A DNA stretch of 35,916 nt from Rhodospirillales bacterium (GCA_947473305.1 CANJCB010000041.1:1-35916); one strand, 5' to 3'. Shown: positions 11,116-20,184, counted from the stretch's first letter. A program made the numbers and translations. Notes: a model not told the origin generated them from the letters alone.

Positions 11116-12288
11116 ATGGCAGGACGCAACCAGGACATTACCAAGCAATACGAAGCGCTGAACGAGCGTTTCGGGAATGGCGATATCGACCGCCGGACGT
11201 TCCTGTCCTGCATCGGGCTGATGGCCATGGCGGCGGGTGCGGTGACGACGAGTTCGGCGCTCCTGTCCCGGGCGGCGAGAGCGGCGACGGATCAGGTGCG
11301 TTTCGACAGTTACGGCGGTTTTTCCGGCGCGGCCTTCCGGAAATTCGCTCTCGATCCTTTCACGGCGAAGACCGGCATCAAGGTGGCCGAGGGTTCCTAC
11401 GGCTCTCCCGACGAGATGGTCTCCAAGGTCCAGGCCGAGGGCTTCGGCATCTATAATTTCTTCTGGTCCTCGCAGCTGACCGCCATCTGGCGGGTGCGCA
11501 AGCTTGGGATTGGCACCGAGATCGACGAGAGCAAAGTGCCCCAGATGAAAAATCTGGTGCAGAAGTTCGTCACCCTCCATCGCGAGAAGCTCGGCGCGGG
11601 AAAGATGACCTCCGTGCCTTTCAGCCTCTCCGGCGCAACCATGGCCTATAATACGACTAAGATCGACAAGGCGGAGGTCGAGGCCAAGGGCTTCAAGATC
11701 CTGCTCGATCCCAAGTACAAGAGCGGCATCGTCGGCGACCGCGCCTATAACGCCCGGGTCTGGGTGGCGGCGCTGCAGACCGACCAGGATCCCAATAACA
11801 TCAAGGATCTCGACGCCGTCTGGGATGCGATCCGCCAGGCGAGGTTAAATTCGCTCAAGTTCTGGGGCAGCACCGCGGAGCAGGTGAAGCTCTGGACCGA
11901 AGGCGAGGCCTATCTGGGCGATGCCTGGTATGTGCCTTTCTACAATATGCGGAAGGGCGGCCTGCCGATCGCCGGGTATAAGAACCCGCAAACTCTCTAT
12001 GTGACGCCCGGCGGCGTCGTGGCACTCAAGGGCAGTCCGATGGATGCCTATTACGAGCTCTTGGACATTCTGTTGAAGCCGGAGGTCATGCTGAACTGGT
12101 CGCTCGCTTCGGGCAACCTGCCGCTGCTCGATCCGACCAAGGTCGAATTCCCGGCGGAAGTGCAGGCCATTCCTGGTTTCGACAAGACCGGCACGATGGA
12201 CGGCTTCCTTTGGACCGACCCGGAATATTGGGGCACCAACGCGGATATGTTCTCCAAGCAGACCCAGCGCATCCTGGCGGGGGCCTGA
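11116..12288 (+). CDS. Tat-exported ABC solute-binding protein, PotD/family-1-like
   Basis: This 390-residue periplasmic binding protein has a twin-arginine signal: DRRTFLS at residues 25-31, a hydrophobic stretch (32-50), and likely cleavage after ARA at about residue 56. The mature part resembles spermidine/putrescine-type receptors, with an early FDSYGGFSGAAFRK, a middle GATMAYNTTKI and a later VTPGGVVALKGSPMDAYY. The start ATG 11116 follows GGAGGCGAGG; an upstream in-frame extension to 10933 is low-complexity and unlikely. It is not followed by permease genes of its own type. The gene ends at a strong terminator facing a Liv-type transporter on the other strand. It may feed that transporter, which lacks a receptor gene, or a distant permease; either idea is inference. 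Confidence 0.85.
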   Translation: MAGRNQDITKQYEALNERFGNGDIDRRTFLSCIGLMAMAAGAVTTSSALLSRAARAATDQVRFDSYGGFSGAAFRKFALDPFTAKTGIKVAEGSYGSPDEMVSKVQAEGFGIYNFFWSSQLTAIWRVRKLGIGTEIDESKVPQMKNLVQKFVTLHREKLGAGKMTSVPFSLSGATMAYNTTKIDKAEVEAKGFKILLDPKYKSGIVGDRAYNARVWVAALQTDQDPNNIKDLDAVWDAIRQARLNSLKFWGSTAEQVKLWTEGEAYLGDAWYVPFYNMRKGGLPIAGYKNPQTLYVTPGGVVALKGSPMDAYYELLDILLKPEVMLNWSLASGNLPLLDPTKVEFPAEVQAIPGFDKTGTMDGFLWTDPEYWGTNADMFSKQTQRILAGA

Positions 12289-12297
12289 CATTTTAAA

Positions 12298-12331
12298 GCA
12301 CCGGCGAGTTTAACGCTCGCCGGCGCTTTTT
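12298..12331 (+). terminator. Strong Rho-independent terminator between convergent genes
   Basis: The stem GCACCGGCGAG / CTCGCCGGCGC (11 positions, one A-C mismatch) encloses loop TTTAACG and is followed by five T residues. It ends the binding-protein transcript from the left. The livM stop codon (TAA on the minus strand, 12310-12312) lies in its loop, so the last codons of livM form one arm. The minus strand has only a short T-run after the stem, so it should work mainly rightward. Confidence 0.85.
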
Positions 12332-13290
12332 CTTCCCATTCTGCGCCAAAGCCAGTTACCGGCCAGTCGGATGAGGCCGGCGACGCCCGTCGGCATGGCG
12401 TACATGAAGCCGATCAGGAAAACGCCGTAGATCGCCCAGGGCGCGGCTTTGGAAATCTGATCCGCCATATTGGGCACGAAGACGATGAAGACTGCTCCAT
12501 AGAAGGCTCCCGCGATGGTCGCCAGACCTCCGACAGCCACGCCGACGAGCAGGCTGATGCTGAAGAAGAGGTTGAAGCTGTCGGGCGCCACGAATTGGAC
12601 GACGATGGCTCCGAGCGCGCCGGCGACGCCGGTATAGAGCGCGCTGATCCCGAAGGTCATGGATTTCAGATAGGCCGTGTTTATCCCCATCGCGGCGGCG
12701 GCTGTGGGATGGTCGCGAATGGCGATCATCGCCCGGCCGAAGCGCCCCCGCAGCAGGTTCCATCCCAGAAGGAACATGACCAGCGTCACGGCCAGCACGA
12801 AATAATAGAGCCATTGGTCCGCATCGATGGGCAGTCCGAAGGGGGCCTCGGGCTTGTCCAGGACGATCCCTTGGGAGCTGCCGGTCCACCGGCTCATGCC
12901 CCGGTATTTGAGAAGCTGCGGTGTCGCGAGCGCGAGGGCGAAGGTTGCCAGAGCCAGATGGATGGTTCCCAGGCGCAGGGCCGGCCGGCCGAAAAGAAAG
13001 CCGGAGATCAGGCACACGACGGCGGCGGCCGGCAGCGTCGCCCAATAAGGCCAGGCCCCATGCTCCATCAGGATCGCCGCAGTATAGGCGCCGATCGCAT
13101 AGAAGGCACCATGGCCCAGCGAGATCTGGCCGTTGTAGCCGATCAGCATGTTGAGGCCGAAAACCGCGATGGCATAGATCAGCACGAGGGTGAACTGAAA
13201 GGTCCTGTACTGCTCGACCGCCAGCGGCAGGAGGCAAGCCGAAGCGATCAGCAGCACGAGCCCGAGACGCTTCCAGGTCGTGGTCTTCAT
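12310..13290 (-). CDS. livM: LivM-like branched-chain/amide ABC transporter permease
   Basis: This is one of the two inner-membrane permeases of a high-affinity Liv-type (HAAT) importer. The 326 residues include about eight to ten hydrophobic segments and the LivM signatures LNMLIGYNGQISLGHGAFY, the EAA-like loop GRFGRAMIAIRDHPTAAAA-MGI and GAFYGAVFIVF. The start ATG 13290 (MKTTTWKR) lies 8 bases after the livH stop; the open frame continues upstream into livH in another frame, but that part is Arg/Gly-rich shadow. It is last in the minus-strand order livG-livF-livH-livM, and its 3' end is shared with the terminator hairpin. The substrate could be an amino acid, urea, amide or aromatic acid; the family does not decide this. 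Confidence 0.92.
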   Translation of the reverse strand: MKTTTWKRLGLVLLIASACLLPLAVEQYRTFQFTLVLIYAIAVFGLNMLIGYNGQISLGHGAFYAIGAYTAAILMEHGAWPYWATLPAAAVVCLISGFLFGRPALRLGTIHLALATFALALATPQLLKYRGMSRWTGSSQGIVLDKPEAPFGLPIDADQWLYYFVLAVTLVMFLLGWNLLRGRFGRAMIAIRDHPTAAAAMGINTAYLKSMTFGISALYTGVAGALGAIVVQFVAPDSFNLFFSISLLVGVAVGGLATIAGAFYGAVFIVFVPNMADQISKAAPWAIYGVFLIGFMYAMPTGVAGLIRLAGNWLWRRMGRKSAGER

Positions 13291-13298
13291 CGGAAGCG

Positions 13299-14171
13299 CT
13301 AGACCCGCGACACGACGGTTTTGCCCAGGAGACCGTCGGGCTTCACCACGAGGGTGCCGATGATCGCCACCAGGGCGACCGTGAGTTTGAGTTCCGTGCC
13401 CACGACATAGGCCCCGGCCAGGTTTTCCAGCACGCCGATGATGAAGCCGCCGACGACCGCGCCCCACGGATTGTTGATGCCTCCGAGGAGCGCGGCCGCG
13501 AAGGCATAGACCAGAATGCCGCCCATCATATTGGGATCGAGGAAGACGATGGGTGCCACCATCATGCCGGCGACCGCGCCGATGGCCGCCGCGAGGCCCC
13601 AGCCCAGCGCTAGCATCCAGCCCACGCGAATGCCGACGAGGCGGCTTGAAACCGGGTTCTGCGCCGCCGCCCGCATGGCGAGCCCCAGCGAGGTGAAGCG
13701 GAAGAAGCTGTAGATCGCGACCAGCATGGCAAGCGTCACCCCCATCGATCCGAGCTCATGGTAGGAGAGGAGGCTGCTGCCGAAGGGCCGGCTATCGGGG
13801 AAGGGGCTCGGGAAGCTCCTGGTGGTGTAGCTGAACCACCAACCCGCAAGCGAATTGAAGATCACGAGGATGCCGATGGAAACGATCACGGCGGAAAGGC
13901 CCGGCGCATTCTCCACGGGGCGGATCACCACGCGCTCCAGCACGACGCCGCCCAGAAAGGCGAGCCCGACCGTCACCGAAAAGGCCGCCCAATAGGGCAG
14001 GCCCCCTTCGATCAGGCTCCAGGCGACATAGGTGGCGAACATCGCCATTTCGCCCTGGGCGAAATTGATGTGATTGGTCGCGTTGTAGATCATCACCAGC
14101 GCCAGCGCGACGGAAGCATAGATCCCGCCGGTGGCGAGGCCGGAGAAGACCTGATGAAGAAGGGCGTCCAT
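13299..14171 (-). CDS. livH: LivH-like branched-chain/amide ABC transporter permease
   Basis: This is the partner permease, 290 residues and hydrophobic throughout. It shows the LivH landmarks SGLATGGIYASVALALVMI and NATNHINFAQGEMAMFATY at the N-terminus, GLAMRAAAQNPVSSRLVGI (the cytoplasmic loop that contacts the ATPases), and NNPWGAVVGGFIIGVLENL near the end. The length is normal for the family. It starts 5 bases after the livF stop and ends 8 bases before livM, so the four genes form a compact operon. In this family LivH and LivM form the heterodimeric channel. Confidence 0.93.
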   Translation of the reverse strand: MDALLHQVFSGLATGGIYASVALALVMIYNATNHINFAQGEMAMFATYVAWSLIEGGLPYWAAFSVTVGLAFLGGVVLERVVIRPVENAPGLSAVIVSIGILVIFNSLAGWWFSYTTRSFPSPFPDSRPFGSSLLSYHELGSMGVTLAMLVAIYSFFRFTSLGLAMRAAAQNPVSSRLVGIRVGWMLALGWGLAAAIGAVAGMMVAPIVFLDPNMMGGILVYAFAAALLGGINNPWGAVVGGFIIGVLENLAGAYVVGTELKLTVALVAIIGTLVVKPDGLLGKTVVSRV

Positions 14172-14176
14172 CGCCG

Positions 14177-14889
<713 letters not shown>

Positions 14890-14893
<4 letters not shown>

Positions 14894-15705
14894 GCCGCCA
14901 TTCCCAGATAGGCGCGGATGACTTCGGGGTCGTGCTGCACCTCGGCAGGCGTTCCGTCCGCGATCTTGCGGCCGAAATCGAGCGCCACGACCTGGTCCGA
15001 TACCCGCATGACCAGATTCATGTGATGCTCGACCAGCAGCACGGTGAGCTGGAGGCTGTCGCTGATCTCCTGGATGAGGCCGCGCAGCGCATCGACCTCT
15101 TCGTGATTGAGGCCGGCGGCCGGTTCATCAAGGAGCAGGAGCTTGGGTTCTCCGGCCAGGGCACGAGCAAGCTCCACCCGTTTCTGCGTCCCGAAAGGCA
15201 GATCCATCACGCGGGCATCGGCGAGCTTGCCGAGGTCGAGCAGTTTGATGAGCCTCTCGGCCCTGTCCCGAAGCGTGCTCTCTTCCCGCGCGACACTCGG
15301 CCAGCGCAGGAAATTCGCCACATATCCCGTGGTGGTGCGGCAATGGCCGCCGACCAGGATGTTCTCCCGGACGCTCATGGTCTGGAAGAGGGCGAGGTTC
15401 TGGAAGGTGCGGCCGATGCCCAAAGCCGCCATGCCGTGGCGCGGAATGCCCGCCAGAGCGCGGCCGTCGAAATCGATGGTGCCGGCGTCTGAGGCATAGA
15501 TCCGGCTGAGGCAATTGAAGAGCGTGGTCTTTCCGGCGCCATTGGGACCAATGATGCCGCAAATGTCGCCTTGCCTGACCTCGAAGGAGATCCCGTCGAG
15601 GGCGACGATCCCGCCGAAACGGACGGACAGATCCCTAACCCGCAGAATGGGTGCCGCAGATAGAGTGCCGGCGTCAGTTATGGTCATGCCTCCCGGTGCG
15701 GCCAT
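14890..15705 (-). CDS. livG: LivG-like ABC transporter ATP-binding protein
   Basis: This is the first gene of the minus-strand transporter operon, 271 residues. Walker A is GPNGAGKTT (53-61), the signature is LPFGTQKRVELARAL in the degenerate form normal for LivG, Walker B is LLLLDEPAAGLNHEE, and the switch His is in VEHHMNLVM. The conserved domain begins at residue 20 (ILRVRDLSVRFGG). Two starts are possible: ATG 15705 (MAAPGG) and ATG 15687 (MTITDAG). Neither has well-spaced ribosome binding bases, so the first is used here. No LivJ-type receptor gene lies upstream; a gene remnant of another receptor class occupies that position on the other strand. Confidence 0.93.
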
Positions 15706-15837
15706 CCCTTGCGAGGATTTTTTTAGCAGGTCCGGTCACAGGACGTGGCCGGCAAAAATCATCGCGCATCTTGCGGCAAAGCTTCCAGCCGTACAACGTC
15801 GGCTTCTGCCGGTCCTTGTTGCCAGAGGGGCTTGGCG

Positions 15838-16002
15838 ATGAATAAGCCGGCGAAGGAATTCTGCAAGGAGATCCAGCCTATCATCACCGAGGATCTGCCG
15901 GTGCTGACCATCCGCGAATATCAGGCGCTCGATGCCACTTCGGTGAAGTTCAAGGGATTGTGGGGCACCGCCTTGGGATCCTGCCGGGCGGATGCCTGGC
16001 TT
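15838..16002 (+). pseudogene. 3' remnant of a dipeptide-type (family 5) binding-protein gene
   Basis: From ATG 15838 the + strand reads about 55 residues with good coding codon bias. They match the C-terminal end of SBP_bac_5 receptors: EIQPIITEDLPVLTIREYQA, then VKFKGLWGT and RADAWLS. Compare the end of the intact family-5 protein in this window: AKIADELPVVTLREKG and WADFWMEK. The first ~450 residues are missing. The frame has no stop where the family ends; it runs on into the antisense of the flavin-oxidase gene, whose stop codon lies at 16003-16005. Upstream bases (15706-15837) show no related sequence. A deletion or insertion that joined the oxidase gene to this tail would explain it. The alternative, a short functional peptide, is less likely. 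Confidence 0.5.
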
Positions 16003-17532
16003 TCACCCGAGCCCGAGAGCACCCGGATTCATCAGGCCTTGAGGATCCAAGGCCGACTTGATCCGGGTGAGAAGATCGAGGGAGCCTTCATCCACCGCAT
16101 CGGCAAGCCTGTAGAAGCGCCCGATCTGGACATGGACCGCGCCGAAGCCGTCCATCAGGTCCCGCAGGTCGCGGCGCAGGCTCAGGACGGTGTCGCGCGC
16201 CGGCTGGTTCACGGGACGTCCGCCGTATTTCTCCATCTGGCTCCCGGTGAAATAGCGCCAATGGACGGGGCCGAGCTCATCGAGCCAATAGATCATCGGC
16301 TCGATCAGAAGGTAAGGCCCCAGGGTCGACATGAGCCAGCTCACCCGGACGCCGACCGCTTCGAGTTCCGCGGCTCTTTCGGCAAGGCGTGCTTCTATCG
16401 CCTTCACGCAGCCTTCCGCCTGGGACAGCGAGAGGATGCCGTGGACCGGCACCCAGCGTTCGCCCTTGGGTCCCAGCGCGCCCCGGATCGTGAAGGGCCG
16501 GGCGCGCATGGCCTTGGGGAAGGCGGGATCGATCTCGGTGCCGTCCTTGGCGCAGATGGCGCGGGCTTCCTCGGCCTGAGCCTTGGCCCCCGCTTCGGTC
16601 GGGGATTCGATGGTGAGGTGAAGCGCCCAGGATTGCCGCCTCACTTCCGACCGCATCCGGCCGAGGCCGGCGACATCCCGGATCGCCTGGCGGAGCGATC
16701 CCGCCTGGCTGACGACCGCCGCGACGGTGCGGGCCGCCTCGCCGACGCCCACCTGTCCCGCGGTTTCGCTCAAGCCCCGGTCCAGGATGACGCTGCGGGT
16801 CGCGAAACCTTTGCGCTGAAGCGTCACCAGGGCGGTCATGAGCGTGGTGCTGTCCGCGAAAGTGAAGGACAGGAATTCGACGGGTTTGATCGTTTCGAGC
16901 CGCAGGGCGATCTCGGTCTTGACGCCCAGCGCGCCGCAATCGCCGACGAAGAGGCCGGTAAGATCAGGCCCGTGATGCCGCCAGAAGGGTTTGCTTCGGG
17001 GAAGCGCCCAGCTTCCCGTTCGCGCGACGGTTCCGTCCGCCAATACGACCGTAAGGCCGACGATGCCATCCGTGCCGCCCGGCAGGTTCTGGGCGATGGC
17101 TCCCCCGACCATGGAATGAAGGCCGGAAGTGGGCGGATTGATGGAGGTCTTGAGCCCCAGGGGCGTCAGAGCTTCCACGAGCTTTTGCCAGACGCAGCCC
17201 GCCCCCACCACGACGCAGAGATCGCTCGCGCGGATATCGATGAAATCGAGCCGGCTGGTATCGACGACGACACTCGGCCGATGCGGCACGGCGCCGCCGG
17301 TATAGGAGAGGCCCGCCCCTCTGGGCGTCACGGCATGCCCGGCCCGCGTGAGCGCCCCCATGGCGGCCGCCGTTTCCTCCGTGCTGCCGGGACGGAGCAC
17401 AAGATCGGGCAGGACCTGACCCGCCCAAGGAAAGACATCGCTGCCCGCCAACTGTCGCGCCGCGTCGTCGGTGAGGATGTTGGCCGCGCCGAGGATAGGC
17501 TTCAGGGCCTCCAGGGTTGCCTCGATGGTCAT
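16003..17532 (-). CDS. FAD-linked oxidase, GlcD/D-lactate dehydrogenase-like
   Basis: This 509-residue flavoprotein of the VAO/PCMH fold oxidises a 2-hydroxy acid or a phenolic/alcohol substrate. The FAD-binding domain (about 40-225) shows VTPRGAGLSYTGGAV, the flavin pyrophosphate loop, then VVVGAGCVWQKL, TSGLHSMVGGAIAQNLPGG and GDCGALGVKTEIALRL. The C-terminal substrate domain ends in the typical IKSALDPQGLMNPGALGLG. No GlcE or GlcF partner is nearby, so it is a single-subunit type. ATG 17532 has GGGAG 8 bases upstream. It is divergent from the small unknown gene to the right, and its 3' end directly abuts a binding-protein remnant on the other strand. Confidence 0.85.
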   Translation of the reverse strand: MTIEATLEALKPILGAANILTDDAARQLAGSDVFPWAGQVLPDLVLRPGSTEETAAAMGALTRAGHAVTPRGAGLSYTGGAVPHRPSVVVDTSRLDFIDIRASDLCVVVGAGCVWQKLVEALTPLGLKTSINPPTSGLHSMVGGAIAQNLPGGTDGIVGLTVVLADGTVARTGSWALPRSKPFWRHHGPDLTGLFVGDCGALGVKTEIALRLETIKPVEFLSFTFADSTTLMTALVTLQRKGFATRSVILDRGLSETAGQVGVGEAARTVAAVVSQAGSLRQAIRDVAGLGRMRSEVRRQSWALHLTIESPTEAGAKAQAEEARAICAKDGTEIDPAFPKAMRARPFTIRGALGPKGERWVPVHGILSLSQAEGCVKAIEARLAERAAELEAVGVRVSWLMSTLGPYLLIEPMIYWLDELGPVHWRYFTGSQMEKYGGRPVNQPARDTVLSLRRDLRDLMDGFGAVHVQIGRFYRLADAVDEGSLDLLTRIKSALDPQGLMNPGALGLG

Positions 17533-17547
17533 GCGATTTTCTCCCGA

Positions 17548-17576
17548 TTGACGGTCTCTGGAGGCGTTCCTATTGT
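17548..17576 (+). promoter_or_regulatory. Candidate sigma-70-like promoter for the gene at 17613
   Basis: TTGACG (17548-17553), a 17-base spacer and TATTGT (17571-17576) lie 36 bases ahead of the ATG, in the 80-base divergent gap. The fit is 5/6 and 4/6 to the E. coli consensus. Confidence 0.45.
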
Positions 17577-17612
17577 CCTCCTATCAGATCGACTGGCTTG
17601 GGCGGTAGGGTT

Positions 17613-17930
17613 ATGGAGAATGTCTGGACGGCCCATCTCGCGCAGCTGAGAGACAGCGATCAGGCAAGAAGCCTGGGGATGATGATGGCGCTCGCCGCCG
17701 AGGTCATGACCCTGAAGGCCGAAGTGAAGCGCCTGCAGATCGCTTTGAACGAAAAGAACGTGCTCAGTCACGAGGCGGAACTCGATGCGGGCGACGGCCC
17801 CGCCTTTCGCGCTTGGCTCCAGCGCGAGCAGGCCGAATTCTCCAAAGCTCTGCTCAAGGCCTGGGTCGAGACCGACGAAGCCCCCGATGTCAGCGCCATC
17901 GTTGCGGCCGAGGCTGCCGTCAAGGATTGA
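17613..17930 (+). CDS. Conserved-looking hypothetical protein, 105 residues
   Basis: I do not recognise this protein. It begins MENVWTAHLAQLRDSD and is helical and charged. LAAEVMTLKAEVKRLQIALN (about 30-49) has heptad spacing that could form a short coiled coil, followed by an Asp-rich turn and AWLQREQAEFSKALLKAW. There is no signal peptide, membrane segment or Cys/His metal motif. The start at ATG 17613 fits the upstream promoter; the frame is open to 17517, but that part has poor codon use and overlaps the oxidase start. Its stop lies 9 bases from the stop of the isochorismatase-fold gene on the other strand. It may assist the divergent flavin oxidase or act as a small multimeric adaptor; this is a guess from position. 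Confidence 0.6.
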   Translation: MENVWTAHLAQLRDSDQARSLGMMMALAAEVMTLKAEVKRLQIALNEKNVLSHEAELDAGDGPAFRAWLQREQAEFSKALLKAWVETDEAPDVSAIVAAEAAVKD

Positions 17931-17939
17931 CCCCTGCTG

Positions 17940-18641
17940 TCAGGCGGCGCCGCGCTTGGGTTCCGCTTCGATCGCTTTCAGGCGTTGGATGACCTCGGCG
18001 GTCGGCATCACATCGGCGTATTTCTCCGACATGTCGAAGAGATTGACCGCATGGGAGGCCGCGCTGCGGTCGTAGACGCATTCCTGGGGCACCACGACCC
18101 TGAAGTTATAGGAGAAGGCATCGACCACCGTGCCGCGCACGCAGCCGCTGGTGGTGCAGCCGGTGACGACTAAAGTATCCGCGCCCAGGTCTATGAGATG
18201 GCTCGCCATGGCCGTCGCGAAAAAGGCGCTGGGGTGCTTCTTGGGGATCAGGATGTCGCCGTCCAGCGGGGCAACCTCCGCAACGAATTCATAGCCCTTG
18301 GCCGGGATCGTCATGATCGCGGGCACCTTTTCCGCCAGGCGGCCACCGTCGTAGGAGGCCTTGGGCGCCACATGGGGATAGAGCACCGGCCATTTGTTGC
18401 GGCGGAACTCGGCGAGCAGCGGGGCGATATTGGCGACCGCCTTCCAGCCGACTTCGCCGCAGCTGGTCGGAAACTCCTTGATCGAGTCCCAGAAAGGACG
18501 GGAAACCGTGCCGACCGTTCGATACTGCACGTCGATGATCAGGAGCGCGGGGCGCTTGCCCCAGCCCGAAGGCCTGCCGAAGCCTGCCGCGCGATAGGCT
18601 TTCTGTTCGTCCTCGCTGATGATGCCGTCCCAGGGTTTCAT
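17940..18641 (-). CDS. Isochorismatase-fold amidohydrolase (N-carbamoylsarcosine amidase/NicF-like)
   Basis: This 233-residue cysteine hydrolase has the catalytic triad of the family: Asp37 in ALLIIDVQY, a Lys at 134/135 in LIPKKHPSAFFAT, and Cys167 in TGCTTSGCVRGTVVDAFSYNF-type sequence. The loop VVVPQECVYDRS after it is also typical. Members that cut carbamoyl or amide groups include N-carbamoylsarcosine amidase and maleamate amidohydrolase (NicF). The N-terminal extension GIISEDEQKAYRAAGFG resembles the carbamoylsarcosine-amidase branch. It is transcribed divergently from the hydantoinase-like gene, with an 89-base gap that holds a palindrome. Together they would hydrolyse a cyclic amide and then a carbamoyl or amide product; this pairing is inference. 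Confidence 0.85.
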   Translation of the reverse strand: MKPWDGIISEDEQKAYRAAGFGRPSGWGKRPALLIIDVQYRTVGTVSRPFWDSIKEFPTSCGEVGWKAVANIAPLLAEFRRNKWPVLYPHVAPKASYDGGRLAEKVPAIMTIPAKGYEFVAEVAPLDGDILIPKKHPSAFFATAMASHLIDLGADTLVVTGCTTSGCVRGTVVDAFSYNFRVVVPQECVYDRSAASHAVNLFDMSEKYADVMPTAEVIQRLKAIEAEPKRGAA

Positions 18642-18659
18642 CGGATCCGCTCCCCTTAT

Positions 18660-18672
18660 GTCGACTGTTGAC
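18660..18672. promoter_or_regulatory. Candidate operator palindrome, divergent gap
   Basis: GTCGACTGTTGAC is a 13-base inverted repeat with one mismatched pair. Its core TCGACTGTTGA matches, with one change, TCAACTGTTGA found at 20149-20159 ahead of the gntR-type gene. It ends in TTGACC, a possible -35 element for the rightward hydantoinase gene, although no good -10 follows at 17 bases. Confidence 0.4.
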
Positions 18673-18730
18673 CTTTTGCCACATCGGTTTGAAGCTCCGC
18701 AATGTTCCTGCGGTTCTGAGGATAGGTCCC

Positions 18731-20089
18731 ATGCAATTCGATACCGTCGTCGCCAACGGCACCGTCGTATTCCCCGAAACCGGGCCTGCGCCGGCCGATA
18801 TCGCCGTCAAGGACGGCAAGATCGCGGCGATCCTGACGGCGGGCCAGTCTGAGGGGACCGCGCGCCGGACCATCGATGCGACCGGACGGCATGTCTTTCC
18901 GGGCCTCATCGACGCCCATATCCATTTCGGCTTCGCGGAGCCCGTCACCGAATATACGACCGAGACGATCTATGCCGCCCAGGGCGGATTCAGTACGGTC
19001 CTCGGCTTCTTTCTCAACAATGAGCCCTATGGCGGCGTCTTCGAGCGAGAACTCGGCCACGCGCTGCCCCGGGCGCATGTGGATTTCGGCTTCCATTTCA
19101 GCACGGCAAGTCCCCAGCACCTTCAGGAGATGGAAAGCTACGTCCGCGACTACGGGGTCAATTCCTTCAAGTATTTCATGAATTTCAAGGGCGAGGAGGG
19201 TCGCTACCTCGGGCTCGACGGGACCGACGACAGCTACCTCTACGAGCTTCTGCAAGAGGCGGCGCGGATCGGGAATGTCACGGTGGTGCTGCACACGGAA
19301 AATATCGAGATCGTCAACAAGATGCGCCGCGACTCCCAGGCCGCGGGCAAGGATACGCTGCGCGACTGGTGCCTCGCGAAACCGGCCTTCACCGAGGCGG
19401 AGAGTGTTATCCGCGCCCTCTATTTCGCGGAACACCACGGCGCCACGATCTATATCCCGCATCTCTCCTCGGCCATGGCGCTGGAGGAGGTGCGGCGTTG
19501 GCGCAAGCGCTACGACCGGGTCTATGTGGAGACCTGCCCCCAATATCTGACCCATACGCTCGACAGCGACATGGGCAGCGTCGGCAAGGCGAACCCGCCG
19601 TTCCGCACGCAAGCGGATGTGGACGCGCTTTGGGAGGGCTTGGCCGATGGCTCGATCGATGTCGTCGCGTCGGATCATGTGCCCCGCAAGAAAGCCACCA
19701 AGGAGAAGCCGATTTGGCAGGCGTCTCAAGGCTTCCCGGGCACCGCGACGATCCTGCCCGTCCTGCTGGGGGAGGGCTATCACAAGGGCCGGCTCTCGCT
19801 GCAGCGCATCGCCCAGGTCCTGACTTCGGCTCCGGCGCGGATTTTCGATCTCACGGACAAGGGGGCGATCAGGGTCGGGCTAGATGCCGATCTCACCATC
19901 GCCGACCTCGGCCAGGAACGCATCGTCAAGGCGGAGGAACTCGGGTCCTTCTCGGACTACAGCCTCTACGACGGCTGGAAATTCAAGGGCTGGCCGCGTT
20001 TGACCATGGTTCGGGGAACCGTCGTGATGGAGGATGGAAAGATCGTCGGACCCGCGGGTCACGGCAAGTTTCTGGCTCGCGGTAAGTGA
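18731..20089 (+). CDS. Hydantoinase/dihydropyrimidinase-like cyclic amidohydrolase
   Basis: This 452-residue TIM-barrel amidohydrolase would open a cyclic imide or amide ring (hydantoin, dihydropyrimidine or allantoin type). The binuclear metal set is complete: His63 and His65 (GLIDAHIHFG), Lys147 in SFKYFM (the carboxylated lysine), His188 (VVLHTEN), His244 (YIPHLSS) and Asp315 (VVASDHVPR). The last third carries GLDADLTIADLGQE, normal for the small beta-domain. The start ATG 18731 follows GAGGATAGG; the frame is open to 18668 but overlaps the operator. Many true dihydropyrimidinases have HxH followed by T/D loops different from FGFAE here, so the exact substrate is open. The neighbouring divergent amidase fits the next hydrolytic step. 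Confidence 0.87.
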   Translation: MQFDTVVANGTVVFPETGPAPADIAVKDGKIAAILTAGQSEGTARRTIDATGRHVFPGLIDAHIHFGFAEPVTEYTTETIYAAQGGFSTVLGFFLNNEPYGGVFERELGHALPRAHVDFGFHFSTASPQHLQEMESYVRDYGVNSFKYFMNFKGEEGRYLGLDGTDDSYLYELLQEAARIGNVTVVLHTENIEIVNKMRRDSQAAGKDTLRDWCLAKPAFTEAESVIRALYFAEHHGATIYIPHLSSAMALEEVRRWRKRYDRVYVETCPQYLTHTLDSDMGSVGKANPPFRTQADVDALWEGLADGSIDVVASDHVPRKKATKEKPIWQASQGFPGTATILPVLLGEGYHKGRLSLQRIAQVLTSAPARIFDLTDKGAIRVGLDADLTIADLGQERIVKAEELGSFSDYSLYDGWKFKGWPRLTMVRGTVVMEDGKIVGPAGHGKFLARGK

Positions 20090-20148
20090 TTGGCTAAACG
20101 CGGGATCTATATATCCAATGGGGAATAACGCCAGTCCTTTGCAACCGA

Positions 20149-20184
20149 TCAACTGTTGAATGGCGACAGGCGATCTCCTATCCT
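20149..20184 (+). promoter_or_regulatory. Promoter of the gntR-type gene overlapped by a perfect palindrome
   Basis: TCAACTGTTGA (20149-20159) is a perfect 11-base inverted repeat around a central T. Its right half forms part of TTGAAT (20156-20161), a -35 element followed by a 17-base spacer and TATCCT (20179-20184). The arrangement suggests autorepression by the GntR/FCD protein encoded 90 bases downstream. The second copy of the core is at 18661-18671. Confidence 0.45.

Noticed and set aside
15745-17649. 634-residue + strand frame across the flavin-oxidase gene
   Set aside because: Only the part at 15838-16002 reads like protein (receptor remnant); the rest is antisense of the oxidase.
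20103-20116. GGATCTATATATCC imperfect palindrome ahead of the regulator gene
   Set aside because: AT-rich self-complementary stretches of this size arise easily; no second copy was seen, and it lies upstream of the better-supported operator and promoter.
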